Assembly (NCBI GenBank): GCA_964612565.1
Contig: CAZTDP010000001.1
Coordinates: forward strand, 1-64,000
Length of the DNA stretch: 64,000 bases
Source: CAZTDP01 sp964612565
GTDB taxonomy: Bacteria; Patescibacteriota; WWE3; UBA101185; UBA10185
Reading direction: 5' to 3'
Each line of letters opens with the position of its first letter. Position 1 is the stretch's first letter. The position numbers and the translations under genes were made by a program. Of the stretch, positions 7,507-15,379 are shown one piece after another. The notes below the pieces were generated by a model. It was not told where the DNA came from and made no database searches. It saw only the letters and a list, made by a program, of their open reading frames with translations.

Positions 7507-8079
7507 ATGCAAAACACCCCCAAACAAAGGTGCCCCTGGGTACCGCTTAATGACACATTATATGTAAAATACCACGACCAAGAGTGGGGAAAGCCAGTTT
7601 ACGACGATAAAAAAATATTTGAATTTTTAACTCTGGAAATTTTTCAAGCAGGGCTCTCGTGGAGAACCGTTTTGTACAAAAGAGAAAATTTTAGAAAAGC
7701 TTTTGATAACTTCGATCCCAAAAAGATTTCAAAATACAACGAAAAGAAAATAGAAAAACTTCTTAGCGACGCCGGAATAATACGCAACAAACTAAAAATT
7801 TTTGCGACAATAAACAATGCAACAGAGTTTTTAAAAGTACAAAAAGAATTTGGAACTTTTTCTAATTATATGTGGAGTTGGGTGGGCAATAAACCTGTTA
7901 TTCACAAAATACAAAAAATATCTGATTATGTAACATACGATGAAACAGCAGTTAAGTGGGCAAAAGATTTGAAAAAAAGAAATTTTAAATTTTTGGGACC
8001 AACGGTTTTATACGCGCAAATGCAGGCAACAGGAATGATAAACGATCATTCTGAAGATTGTTTTTGCAGGCAAATTTAA
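7507..8079 (+). CDS. tag: DNA-3-methyladenine glycosylase I
   Basis: 190 residues, the normal length for Tag. The four zinc ligands of the family are in place: Cys9 (RCPW), His23 (YHDQEWG), His181 and Cys185 (NDHSEDC). The helix EIFQAGLSWRTVLYKRENFR holds the base-pocket residues. The enzyme removes 3-methyladenine from alkylated DNA in the cytoplasm. It appears to be transcribed alone; a TAGAAT box lies about 8 nt before the ATG. Confidence 0.95.
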   Translation: MQNTPKQRCPWVPLNDTLYVKYHDQEWGKPVYDDKKIFEFLTLEIFQAGLSWRTVLYKRENFRKAFDNFDPKKISKYNEKKIEKLLSDAGIIRNKLKIFATINNATEFLKVQKEFGTFSNYMWSWVGNKPVIHKIQKISDYVTYDETAVKWAKDLKKRNFKFLGPTVLYAQMQATGMINDHSEDCFCRQI

Positions 8080-8121
8080 TAACCGGCTTAAAGCTACCTG
8101 CGAACACAATTAATCGCAACT

Positions 8122-8150
8122 TTGCACACAAAACGTAAAGACTCTATAAT
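8122..8150 (+). promoter_or_regulatory. Promoter of a leaderless gene
   Basis: TTGCAC (8122-8127), a 17-nt spacer, and TATAAT (8145-8150). The ATG at 8159 follows after 8 nt, so the transcript should begin at or within a base or two of the start codon. Confidence 0.75.
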
Positions 8151-8158
8151 ACAAACAC

Positions 8159-8479
8159 ATGCTTAAAAAACGATCACTTCCATTTATTGCATTTTTGCAG
8201 GCTACGGCTTTAGCTGTTTATATAGTACTCATCTCTTTGTTTTTTAACCTTATTTCGCCGGCATTTTCCGGTTCTTCGACTCAATTTTATGCGCCTATAA
8301 TAATGCTTTTACTTTTTGTATTTTCTGCAGTTATTTCGGGTGTAACAATACTTGGTAAGGCAGGGGTACTTTTTTGGGAAAAGAAGTACAAGGAATCTTT
8401 TATACTTTTAGGCTGGACCGTTGGTTGGGGATTTTTTTATTTTGCACTTTTTCTAACTTTTCTTTACAACACCAAGTAA
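8159..8479 (+). CDS. Small three-helix membrane protein, unknown
   Basis: 106 residues. Three hydrophobic segments, about 8-32, 45-67 and 78-102, are joined by short loops (SPAFSGSSTQFYAP; GVLFWEKKYKES). No catalytic motif. The function is unknown. It has its own promoter with a 17-nt spacer and no room for a ribosome binding site. Confidence 0.7.
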   Translation: MLKKRSLPFIAFLQATALAVYIVLISLFFNLISPAFSGSSTQFYAPIIMLLLFVFSAVISGVTILGKAGVLFWEKKYKESFILLGWTVGWGFFYFALFLTFLYNTK

Positions 8480-8492
8480 ATTAAATTCTTTA

Positions 8493-8969
8493 CTATACGG
8501 AACTATCTATAGGGAATTGCAGCTTTTCCACAAGCTCCCGGATAAAACCCGTTTGGCCATCGTTAAGCTTTATTAATGCTGTCTCGATATCAACCCAAGC
8601 GGCTTTATCTATTTCGGAAAAAGTTGCTTGTTTACCGGATTTTGGTGGCCATTCCATTTTGAAGGTATTGCTTACAAAGTTTTCAACAGGGAAACTGCCT
8701 TCTACTGCCCAAGCATGAATTGTTTTACCCGACTTTAATTTTTGTGATGAAAGCTGTATAAAATTTCCATCTGCCACGAATCCTGTTTCTTCGTTAAACT
8801 CTCTTTTTGCAGCGGTAAATGCATCTTCATCTTGAAACTCACCCTTTGGAATTGACCAAACACCTAAATCTTTTTTACCCCAAAAAGGTCCGCCGGGATG
8901 AACAATTAATACTTGAAGTTTACCGTCTATAATTTTATAAACTAAAATTCCTGCGCTTTGTTTTCCCAT
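8493..8969 (-). CDS. NUDIX hydrolase (COG4119-like)
   Basis: 158 residues. The opening LIVHPGGPFWGKKDLGVWSI is typical of a NUDIX subgroup annotated as NTP pyrophosphohydrolases. The Nudix box is GEFQDEDAFTAAKREFNEET, with the metal-binding R-E-F-x-E-E-x-G present but one residue missing between the leading Gly and the first Glu compared with the standard box. It probably hydrolyses a nucleoside diphosphate derivative; the substrate is unknown. A TAAAAT box lies 6 nt before the ATG. Confidence 0.88.
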   Translation of the reverse strand: MGKQSAGILVYKIIDGKLQVLIVHPGGPFWGKKDLGVWSIPKGEFQDEDAFTAAKREFNEETGFVADGNFIQLSSQKLKSGKTIHAWAVEGSFPVENFVSNTFKMEWPPKSGKQATFSEIDKAAWVDIETALIKLNDGQTGFIRELVEKLQFPIDSSV

Positions 8970-8975
8970 TAACCA

Positions 8976-8981
8976 ATTTTA
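8976..8981 (-). promoter_or_regulatory. -10 box, leaderless NUDIX gene
   Basis: TAAAAT on the minus strand, 6 nt before the ATG at 8969. Confidence 0.5.
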
Positions 8982-9022
8982 ACTCAAATATCGCTTAGTG
9001 AGAAAAAACTGGCTAATACTTG

Positions 9023-9028
9023 TATAAT
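9023..9028 (+). promoter_or_regulatory. -10 box, leaderless start
   Basis: TATAAT followed after 6 nt by the ATG at 9035. No Shine-Dalgarno could fit. The -35 is not clear. Confidence 0.6.
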
Positions 9029-9034
9029 TAGAGC

Positions 9035-9712
9035 ATGTTAAAAAACAAAGTTCTCATAATAGTTATTGCTCTTGTAATTTTATTGGGAGCCGGCGGCTAT
9101 GCTTATATAAGCACAACCAAATCTAAAACTCCTCAAGGTACTTCCGAAAACACTAAAACCAGCGAAATGATGGATACAAAAGCGTCAGATGAATCCAGCA
9201 TAACCGGAACGGTACTGGATCTTATTAGGTCAGGAAAAAACATGAAATGCACATTCTCATATGATGACGACGACGCCGGATCTACTCAAGGAACAACATA
9301 CGTTTCGGGTCAAAAAATGAGAGGGGACTACGCCGTTGTTACAAGTAAAAATGAAACGATAGAGAGCCACATGATTTCGGACGGAACATGGATGTACACA
9401 TGGGGTTCGGCATTACCTCAAGGCATGAAGATGAAAATGGACACATTTTCCGCAGATGAAACTTCTGCACAAGACGCGCAGGCCGTTAACCAAAATATTA
9501 AGGAATTACAAAACAAAGTTGACTACAAGTGCCAAGGCTGGAGCGTTGATAATTCCAAATTCGAACTTCCAAGCGAAATAGAGTTTACGGATTACTCGGA
9601 ATTTTTAGACAAGCTTAAAAGCAGCATGCCCGCCAAAGGCAACTGCAGCGCCTGCGATATGATCGAAGATGAAAGTGCAAAAACCCAGTGCCAAAAAGCA
9701 CTTGGCTGCTAA
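9035..9712 (+). CDS. Anchored extracytoplasmic protein, cysteine-containing, unknown
   Basis: 225 residues. One N-terminal membrane segment (VLIIVIALVILLGAGGYAYI) is followed by a Ser/Thr-rich linker to about residue 50, then a domain resembling LolA-like strand-rich proteins (MKCTFSYDDDD, SHMISDGTWMYTW). The C-terminus contains CSACDMIEDESAKTQCQKAL, with four clustered cysteines that could form disulfides outside the cell. The function is unknown. Confidence 0.65.
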   Translation: MLKNKVLIIVIALVILLGAGGYAYISTTKSKTPQGTSENTKTSEMMDTKASDESSITGTVLDLIRSGKNMKCTFSYDDDDAGSTQGTTYVSGQKMRGDYAVVTSKNETIESHMISDGTWMYTWGSALPQGMKMKMDTFSADETSAQDAQAVNQNIKELQNKVDYKCQGWSVDNSKFELPSEIEFTDYSEFLDKLKSSMPAKGNCSACDMIEDESAKTQCQKALGC

Positions 9713-9786
9713 GTTTTGATCAAATAAAGAAATCAGATGATTTTTAGATAAGCAAATTACACATTTTTGCTACTAGATTCGCGTGA

Positions 9787-9792
9787 TATACT
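9787..9792 (+). promoter_or_regulatory. -10 box, leaderless start
   Basis: TATACT followed after 6 nt by the ATG at 9799. Confidence 0.55.
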
Positions 9793-9798
9793 AATTCA

Positions 9799-10542
9799 AT
9801 GGAACAAACAAACGAAAAAGAAAATATGAACGAAGTCATCCCTGAGGAAATAGCCAAACCTCAAATCGAAGAAAAAATTGAAGAACCAAAAGTTAAAAAG
9901 CAAATTGCAGTTGGAGCCGCATTTAAACAAGTTGGATCTGAACTTAAAAAAAATAAATTTTTACTTGTAGGCATTGTCGTTTTGCTTTTAGTAGGACTTC
10001 TGTACTACTACAAGGGCATTTTTATTGCCGCAACCGTAAACGGTAAACCAATATTTAGATGGCAGGTAACAAAAGAGCTTGAGAAACAAGGCGGTTCGTC
10101 AGTTTTACAAACAATGGTTTCAGAAGAATTAGTTTTCCAGGAAGCAAAGAAAAAAGGTGTTGGTGTTTCGCAACAAGAAATAGACGATCAAATGAAACAA
10201 TATGAACAATCTGCTTCAGCACAAAGCTTAACGTTGGACCAAGCTCTTCAACAGCAAGGCATGACAAAATCCGACTTGACCAAAGTCATTACAGAAAATT
10301 TGCTGATTCAAAAGTTGCTTTCCGATAAAGTGTCTGTAACCGACAAAGAGGTTACCGATTACATAGCTGCAAATAAAGAGTCATTTCCGGATGCAACCGA
10401 TTCTCAGACTTTATCTTTAGTTAAGCAGTACCTTGAGCAGAGTAAACTAAGAGAACAAGTTCAACCATATATTGATGAGCTGAAAAAACAATATAGCGTT
10501 AACACCTACGTTATGTACCCAACAGTTGCAACTGCCCAGTGA
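9799..10542 (+). CDS. SurA N-terminal-domain membrane protein
   Basis: 247 residues: an acidic cytoplasmic tail (1-50), one membrane segment (about 54-72), then an external helical domain. The pattern ATVNGKPIFRWQVTKEL, then VSEELVFQEAKKKGVGVSQQ, then LTLDQALQQQGMTKSDLTKV is the SurA/PrsA N-terminal chaperone domain. A complete parvulin peptidyl-prolyl isomerase domain is not visible. It probably assists folding of secreted proteins. The stop overlaps the GTG start of the next gene. Confidence 0.8.
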   Translation: MEQTNEKENMNEVIPEEIAKPQIEEKIEEPKVKKQIAVGAAFKQVGSELKKNKFLLVGIVVLLLVGLLYYYKGIFIAATVNGKPIFRWQVTKELEKQGGSSVLQTMVSEELVFQEAKKKGVGVSQQEIDDQMKQYEQSASAQSLTLDQALQQQGMTKSDLTKVITENLLIQKLLSDKVSVTDKEVTDYIAANKESFPDATDSQTLSLVKQYLEQSKLREQVQPYIDELKKQYSVNTYVMYPTVATAQ

Positions 10543-11117
10543 TAATTAAAACTGTAAGAACAAAAGAAGAATTAAGTCCTGTATTGCAAAATCCCGAAGC
10601 CAAAGGAAACGATTTAGCTTATTGGGTATTTTCTGATGTTTCAACTAACGGCGATAAATGGGTTAACATGACAATTTTAGATTCCGGCGGCTACGGCGGT
10701 GAATTCACCAAAACTTTTGGCCATTACCACAGCGTAAGTGTAAACGAAACCTATCACTTTGTAGAAGGAAATGGAATCTTTATGCTTCAAAAAAAACACT
10801 TTGAAAACGGTGTGTGGACGTCAAACAAAGTTGATGAGGTTATTTTACTTACCATGAAGCCAGGTGAAGAAGTTGTTATAACGCCGGAATGGGGACATTC
10901 TTGGAGCAATGTCGGAAATTTGCCACTTGTCACATTTGATGATTGGTCAGCAGGACACCAACCCCAAGATTATGAACCCATCGAAAAGCTCAGAGGCATG
11001 GCTTATTACTTAATAAACAAAAACGGTAAGGCTGAAATTGAAGCAAATCCAAATTACGAAAGTCTTCCAACACCAAAATTTATGACTCCTGCTGAGTTTG
11101 CAAAGCTCACCTCGTAG
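10539..11117 (+). CDS. Cupin-type glucose-6-phosphate isomerase
   Basis: 192 residues from a GTG overlapping the previous stop. A cupin motif (FGHYHSVSVNETYHFVEGNG) supplies the metal ligands (H-x-H...E), and a second motif (VVITPEWGHSWSNVGNLPLV) supplies the third histidine. This is the arrangement of the archaeal-type phosphoglucose isomerase family, which interconverts glucose 6-phosphate and fructose 6-phosphate. No classical Pgi gene is seen in the window. A different cupin isomerase cannot be fully excluded. Confidence 0.75.
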   Translation: MIIKTVRTKEELSPVLQNPEAKGNDLAYWVFSDVSTNGDKWVNMTILDSGGYGGEFTKTFGHYHSVSVNETYHFVEGNGIFMLQKKHFENGVWTSNKVDEVILLTMKPGEEVVITPEWGHSWSNVGNLPLVTFDDWSAGHQPQDYEPIEKLRGMAYYLINKNGKAEIEANPNYESLPTPKFMTPAEFAKLTS

Positions 11118-11121
11118 CCCC

Positions 11122-11127
11122 TATAAT
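11122..11127 (+). promoter_or_regulatory. -10 box, leaderless start
   Basis: TATAAT followed after 7 nt by the ATG at 11135, immediately after the stop of the isomerase gene. Confidence 0.6.
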
Positions 11128-11134
11128 AAAACAT

Positions 11135-11824
11135 ATGAAAAAGTTACACCTATCTTTATTAATATCTGTGTTTACTTTAATTTCCTTTTCTGTAAGCCCG
11201 CTAATATTTGCCGAAACTCCAACCATCGATCAGCAAGTAGAAATGCAAAAGAGCAAACAAAATCAAATAGAAGAGCATAAAGCACAATTGAGGGAAGAAA
11301 AACAAGACCAAATCGATGCTTATAAAAATCAACTTAAAGAACAAAAACAAAATATTGTTCAAAATAGATGCGAAAAAATAAGTAAATTTATTGACAACAG
11401 GGTTGAAAACTACAGAAATAACGAAGATGCACACATTAATGTTTTTAATAATTTGGTAACACGCGTAAAAAATCTTATTACAAACCTTAAGAAGGCAGGA
11501 TACACGGGAGACAATTTAACAAAGCTTGAAGGCGATCTTGTCACTTTGGAACAAAAAGTAAAAGATTTCAACGATACATATAGTACTTATATCTCAGAGT
11601 TAAAAGATACAAAAAACTTTGCGTGCGGAGAGTCTGCCGGAGACTATTTGACGACAATAAAAAATGCACAAGGAGATTTAACAGACCTTAGACTTGCTGC
11701 ACAGGACATCAGATCGTTTTACATTGGAACGATTAAATCTGACATGTTCGCAATAAGACAGCAGGTTGCGAGCGAAAAGACGGATCAAAACAACGACGAC
11801 AAATCTACAGAAAGTAATAACTAA
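11135..11824 (+). CDS. Secreted coiled-coil protein, unknown
   Basis: 229 residues. A clear signal peptide (KKLHLSLLISVFTLISFSVS...FAE) is followed by long charged helices rich in Gln/Lys/Glu (KQNQIEEHKAQLREEKQDQ) that should form a coiled coil, with only two cysteines. The tail is polar (DQNNDDKSTESNN). No family recognised; this kind of surface protein is frequent in CPR genomes. Confidence 0.65.
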   Translation: MKKLHLSLLISVFTLISFSVSPLIFAETPTIDQQVEMQKSKQNQIEEHKAQLREEKQDQIDAYKNQLKEQKQNIVQNRCEKISKFIDNRVENYRNNEDAHINVFNNLVTRVKNLITNLKKAGYTGDNLTKLEGDLVTLEQKVKDFNDTYSTYISELKDTKNFACGESAGDYLTTIKNAQGDLTDLRLAAQDIRSFYIGTIKSDMFAIRQQVASEKTDQNNDDKSTESNN

Positions 11825-11853
11825 AACGTATTTAGGTTTTTAAGGAGAAAATT

Positions 11854-12270
11854 ATGGAAGAAAACAACGTAGATCAAATTCAGCAACCCGCACAATCGGA
11901 AATCCAACCAACACCTGAATCGCAGCCTGCTATAAAACCAATTGAAAAAGAGTTAAGCGGTTACAAATCTAAAGGGCTGGCCGCATTCATTGTTGTTGCC
12001 ATTTTAGTTGTGTTGGCAGCAATCGCACTTTACGCTTACAAAAATAAGCTACTCAGTAATGTTACAACACCGACCGTGAATGAAAATACCACGGAAAAAC
12101 CGGCAGCATCCGATAATACCGGTAGCAACAACACAAACGGTGTTAAACCCGGAGATACAAGCCCGTCATCATTAGATTCCCAAATAAAAGCTATCGAAAA
12201 TATCAATATGAATGACATTGACAGCTCGTTTGGTTCCAACGATCTAAACGACCTGAATAGCATCCAATGA
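11854..12270 (+). CDS. Single-pass membrane protein with polar tail, unknown
   Basis: 138 residues: a Gln/Pro-rich cytoplasmic N-terminus (1-45), one membrane helix (GLAAFIVVAILVVLAAIALY), then an Asn/Ser/Thr-rich external segment without recognisable domain. AAGGAG lies 6 nt before the ATG, unlike its leaderless neighbours. Its stop overlaps the start of bcp by four bases. Confidence 0.55.
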   Translation: MEENNVDQIQQPAQSEIQPTPESQPAIKPIEKELSGYKSKGLAAFIVVAILVVLAAIALYAYKNKLLSNVTTPTVNENTTEKPAASDNTGSNNTNGVKPGDTSPSSLDSQIKAIENINMNDIDSSFGSNDLNDLNSIQ

Positions 12271-12767
12271 TACTAACAAAAGGCTCAAAAGCGCCGAATT
12301 TTTCACTTCCGGATCAAAACGGCAAACTTACCTCGCTAAGCGAATTTTTGGGAAAATGGGTTTTATTATACTTTTATCCCCGTGACTTAACGCCGGGCTG
12401 TACTACTGAAGCATGTAGTATAAGAGATTTATGGGATGAATTTAAAAAATTTAACGCAATAGTTTTGGGAGTAAGCACGGACTCGGTTAAAAGTCACAAA
12501 AAGTTTGAAACCGTGCACAAATTGCCGTTTACAATTCTTGCGGATGAAGAAAAGGAAGTTGTAAAAAAGTACGGCGTCTGGGGACAAAAAAAGTTTATAG
12601 GAAAAACGTTTGACGGAACTTTTAGAACATCGTTTTTAATAAATCCAAACGGCGATATTGAAAAAGTTTACGAAAATGTAAAACCGGCAGAGCATGCTAC
12701 CGCAGTTTTAGCTGACTTAAAAGCCTCGTATGATAAAATCTTGAAGCCTAAGCTTTTATGGATTTAA
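12267..12767 (+). CDS. bcp: Thiol peroxidase, Bcp/PrxQ-type peroxiredoxin
   Basis: 166 residues. The peroxidatic motif DLTPGCTTEAC gives Cys45 and the resolving Cys50, the spacing of Bcp/PrxQ. The AhpC/TSA fold follows (FNAIVLGVSTDSVKSHKKF, then FRTSFLINPNGDIEKVY). It reduces hydrogen peroxide and organic peroxides in the cytoplasm, using thioredoxin. It overlaps the start of uppS. Confidence 0.95.
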   Translation: MILTKGSKAPNFSLPDQNGKLTSLSEFLGKWVLLYFYPRDLTPGCTTEACSIRDLWDEFKKFNAIVLGVSTDSVKSHKKFETVHKLPFTILADEEKEVVKKYGVWGQKKFIGKTFDGTFRTSFLINPNGDIEKVYENVKPAEHATAVLADLKASYDKILKPKLLWI

Positions 12768-13519
12768 ATATTCCAAATCACATTGTAATAATTCCCGACG
12801 GCAACAGGAGATGGGCAAAATCCAAAGGACTCCCTACGTTAGAAGGCCACAACAAAGGTCACGAAGCTATTGTTAAAGTTATGCAAAAAGCAAGGGATTT
12901 GGGAATACACACAGCAAGCGTCTGGGGTTTTTCGACGGAAAATTGGAATCGAGACGATAAGGAAGTGGCATACTTAATGAATTTATTTGAAGAAGCCACC
13001 GACGCCTATATCAAGGATGCACATAAAAACAAAATCAGAATTTATCACCTTGGACGAAAAGACAGACTTTCCGAGTCACTCTTAAAAAAACTTTTGACGG
13101 CCGAGCAGGAAACCGCACAATATACAGATCATGTTTTCAACTTATGTTTGGATTACGGAGGTCAAGAAGAGATATTAAGTATGATTGAAAAGATATGCCG
13201 TGATGTGGACGCCGGAAAAATCTTAATTGAAGATATTAGAAAAGAAGTAGGTAAATATCAAGAAAAATACCCGTATTATTTGGCCAAAAATTATCTTTAC
13301 ACTAAAGATCAACCATACCCATATCCGGATCTTGTAATTAGGACCTCGGGAGAAAACAGGCTAAGCGGTTTTATGCCGTGGCAAACTTGCTACAGTGAAA
13401 TATATTTTACAGAAAAAACAATGCCTGAATTTGGGGAAGAAGAACTTATGAAAGCCATAGAGGACTACTCCAAACGAGAAAGAAGGTTTGGCGGAGATTC
13501 AAGCGCCATCAAGTCTTAA
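12758..13519 (+). CDS. uppS: Isoprenyl transferase (undecaprenyl diphosphate synthase)
   Basis: 253 residues. IIPDGNRRWAK contains the catalytic Asp14 and the diphosphate-binding residues, then VWGFSTENWNR and the C-terminal RTSGENRLSGFMPWQ. All are signature segments of cis-prenyltransferases, which extend farnesyl diphosphate with isopentenyl units to make the lipid carrier for cell wall and surface polymers. This fits the WecA-like, UbiA and ligase genes at 50-57 kb. A palindromic terminator-like hairpin lies downstream. Confidence 0.95.
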   Translation: MDLNIPNHIVIIPDGNRRWAKSKGLPTLEGHNKGHEAIVKVMQKARDLGIHTASVWGFSTENWNRDDKEVAYLMNLFEEATDAYIKDAHKNKIRIYHLGRKDRLSESLLKKLLTAEQETAQYTDHVFNLCLDYGGQEEILSMIEKICRDVDAGKILIEDIRKEVGKYQEKYPYYLAKNYLYTKDQPYPYPDLVIRTSGENRLSGFMPWQTCYSEIYFTEKTMPEFGEEELMKAIEDYSKRERRFGGDSSAIKS

Positions 13520-13563
13520 AAAAGATTTAAATTTTTTAAGTAGGGAGTTTAAGAAATTCCTTA

Positions 13564-13592
13564 AATTTCCAGAGCGGTAGCTCTATGAAATT
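13564..13592. terminator. Probable terminator hairpin after uppS
   Basis: AATTTC/GAAATT and AGAGC/GCTCT arms pair around a GGTA loop with one small internal loop, followed on the plus strand by a T-rich stretch. It also overlaps the 3' end of the small minus-strand ORF, so it may serve both strands. Confidence 0.5.
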
Positions 13593-13666
13593 CTCTTGAA
13601 TTTCTTTTTATGCTTTCTAATCATCTTGTTTTTTTGGGCGTCTTTTTTCTTTTTATTTATGCTCAT
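13583..13666 (-). CDS. Tiny lysine-rich ORF (27 aa)
   Basis: ATG at 13666 preceded by TGGAGG with a 4-5 nt spacer. The product is 27 residues, about half lysine and arginine, beginning MSINKKKKDAQKNKMIRKHK. It is probably RNA- or ribosome-associated if translated. It matches no known small ribosomal protein that I recognise. Supported only by the good ribosome binding site and by the biased composition. Confidence 0.4.
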   Translation of the reverse strand: MSINKKKKDAQKNKMIRKHKKKFKRIS

Positions 13667-13725
13667 AGAACCTCCAAATGCCTTAACAGTAGTATTTTCT
13701 CATAAATACTCGGTTTTACAAGAGT

Positions 13726-14088
13726 TTAGCCGTTAACAAGTTTTACTGAAAAAACTATCCTTTTAACTGCTCCGTCTCCATCAACAATTTCCATTGAACC
13801 GCTTTCTTTATAGTAGTCTGCTAATTCTTGAGCTAAAACCTCTTTGTTTTCATTAATCTCTTGCTTCAGCTCCTTCATTTGCTCCTGCATACCTTTTAAG
13901 GTCGTGTTTGATGTTACTTTGGTTTTTTTCTCTTTTGATTCTTCCCTAAATTTAGCCGCTTCCTCCTGCATTTCTTGGTAAGCGGGATCATTCTCAAGAG
14001 TTTCCTGCAGAGCAGCTTTAATACCGTTTATTTCGTCTTGAAGATCAGAAATAATTTTTAACCTTTTGTTTATAACTTCTGTTTCCAT
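13726..14088 (-). CDS. Coiled-coil protein, unknown
   Basis: Start taken at the ATG at 14088, which has AAAGG six nt upstream; an ATG 15 nt earlier has none. About 120 residues, nearly all charged helix (LKIISDLQDEINGIKAALQE; MQEQMKELKQEINENKEVLA), ending in a short strand pair (MEIVDGDGAVKRIVFSVKLV). No cysteines, no membrane segment. No family recognised. Confidence 0.6.
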   Translation of the reverse strand: METEVINKRLKIISDLQDEINGIKAALQETLENDPAYQEMQEEAAKFREESKEKKTKVTSNTTLKGMQEQMKELKQEINENKEVLAQELADYYKESGSMEIVDGDGAVKRIVFSVKLVNG

Positions 14089-14188
14089 AAAATACCTTTC
14101 CATTAAAAATTCGACTAAAATATAGTACCATGTATATACTTCTGCCTAAAGGACCAGTTATAGATTTTACGGTGCCCAAAATGCTTTT

Positions 14189-14425
14189 ATGAAAATACAT
14201 GTTCTAGTTAAGCCAAATGCGAAAGAAAATAGCGTGGAACAGGCCAACGGCATCTTTAGAATCTCTTTAAAGGCGCACCCAATAGATAATGAGGCAAACA
14301 TAGAACTTATTAAGGTAGTGGCTGGATACTTTAAAGTTCCCAAATCAAGTATAAGTATAGAAAAAGGTCATAATTCACGTAATAAAGTTTTGGACGTTAG
14401 TTTAAATGAAAATAGTAAAAGGTAA
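14189..14425 (+). CDS. DUF167/YggU family protein
   Basis: 78 residues. MKIHVLVKPNAKENSVEQ, then LKAHPIDNEANIELIKVVA and SSISIEKGHNSRNKVLDV follow the YggU/DUF167 pattern (V.P.A....V and the A...G.AN..L...LA and G..S..K.V.I motifs). A conserved small protein of unknown function. Overlaps the next gene by 20 bp. Confidence 0.9.
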   Translation: MKIHVLVKPNAKENSVEQANGIFRISLKAHPIDNEANIELIKVVAGYFKVPKSSISIEKGHNSRNKVLDVSLNENSKR

Positions 14426-15050
14426 TAAAACAATTGAGCTTAACTCGGCCGAATTTAAATCATTTATTGCAGAATTTCCTTATATTCATATCGACCTCGG
14501 CACAGGGGATGGAAGATTTGTCTACGAAAACGCATTAAAAGACCGTGCCGGTTTATACATTGGAATTGACCCCGCCGAAAAGCAGTTAAAAGAATATTCC
14601 ATTAAGGCAGTAAAAAAGAAACTCGAAAATGCCCTGTTTGTTGTTGCCTCAGTTGAGCTTTTACCAAAAGAGTTTGGTAGCGTCGCCGATAAAGTTTCCA
14701 TTATCTTACCGTGGGGATCACTTTTGGAAAAAATTGCCAATCCCGAAGAAGTTTGGGCACGAAACATTACCGATATGCTAAAACCCGATGGCGAACTTGA
14801 GCTGTTATTTGGCTACGCCCCTAACCTGGAACCGTCAGAAGTCGAAAGGTTAAATTTGCCTTTTTTGAGCTTAGAACTTGTAAAAGATCAGATTATTCCG
14901 TCATTTACGCGCTTAGGTGGAATGAAACTGCAAGAATTCAGAGAGTTGTTGAAAGAGCAACTCAAAAGCTACCCAACTTCCTGGGCAAAAAAGCTTACTT
15001 ATGGGAGGGACAGGGTTATTTACTCTTTATTATTCAAACGATCGTTGTGA
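14406..15050 (+). CDS. 16S rRNA (adenine-1408-N1)-methyltransferase, KamB/NpmA-like
   Basis: 214 residues that follow the aminoglycoside-resistance enzymes NpmA and KamB along the whole length. The SAM site is HIDLGTGDGRFVY with Asp30, then YIGIDPAEKQL with Asp55, numbered as in NpmA. Glu84 precedes LLP. PWGSLLE holds Trp103, and TSWAKKLTYGRDR near the C-terminus holds Trp193, Lys195 and Arg203. These correspond, with a four-residue offset, to NpmA residues Trp107, Trp197, Lys199 and Arg207 (numbering from memory), which flip and methylate A1408. Known members make ribosomes resistant to many aminoglycosides. Here it is chromosomal, overlaps the DUF167 gene, and could be housekeeping or self-protection. 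Confidence 0.88.
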   Translation: MKIVKGNKTIELNSAEFKSFIAEFPYIHIDLGTGDGRFVYENALKDRAGLYIGIDPAEKQLKEYSIKAVKKKLENALFVVASVELLPKEFGSVADKVSIILPWGSLLEKIANPEEVWARNITDMLKPDGELELLFGYAPNLEPSEVERLNLPFLSLELVKDQIIPSFTRLGGMKLQEFRELLKEQLKSYPTSWAKKLTYGRDRVIYSLLFKRSL

Positions 15051-15124
15051 TTTAATTGTGTTTCTTCTACTTTCGTGTATTATTCGTAACTAGAAATCGA
15101 AATACGAGGGAAAGGAGGCAGGAA

Positions 15125-15379
15125 ATGGCCGCTACAGTCGACGACGTGATTAAAGCAATTGTAAATGGAGACAACGGCGCTGTGGTTACGTTTAATTACG
15201 GAACCAAAAGCATTACTGTACAGACCAAAAAACCTCAAAAGATCGGTTTGATTATTTTTTCAAATCCTGCCTTTTGCGGGTTTTTTACAAAAATCACCAT
15301 CGAAGATTCAACCAAGCTACCCAAAGTGGAGGGCTCCGATGTACATATTTACAATGGAGTTCAACCCGCAAGCACCTGA
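15125..15379 (+). CDS. Small protein of unknown function
   Basis: Start taken at the ATG at 15125 with AAAGGAGG six nt upstream; the open frame extends further upstream but without translation signals. 84 residues beginning MAATVDDVIKAIVNGDNGAV, predicted alpha then beta, with GAVVTFNYGTKSITVQTKK in the middle. No family recognised. The next small gene overlaps its 3' end by 41 bp. Confidence 0.5.
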   Translation: MAATVDDVIKAIVNGDNGAVVTFNYGTKSITVQTKKPQKIGLIIFSNPAFCGFFTKITIEDSTKLPKVEGSDVHIYNGVQPAST

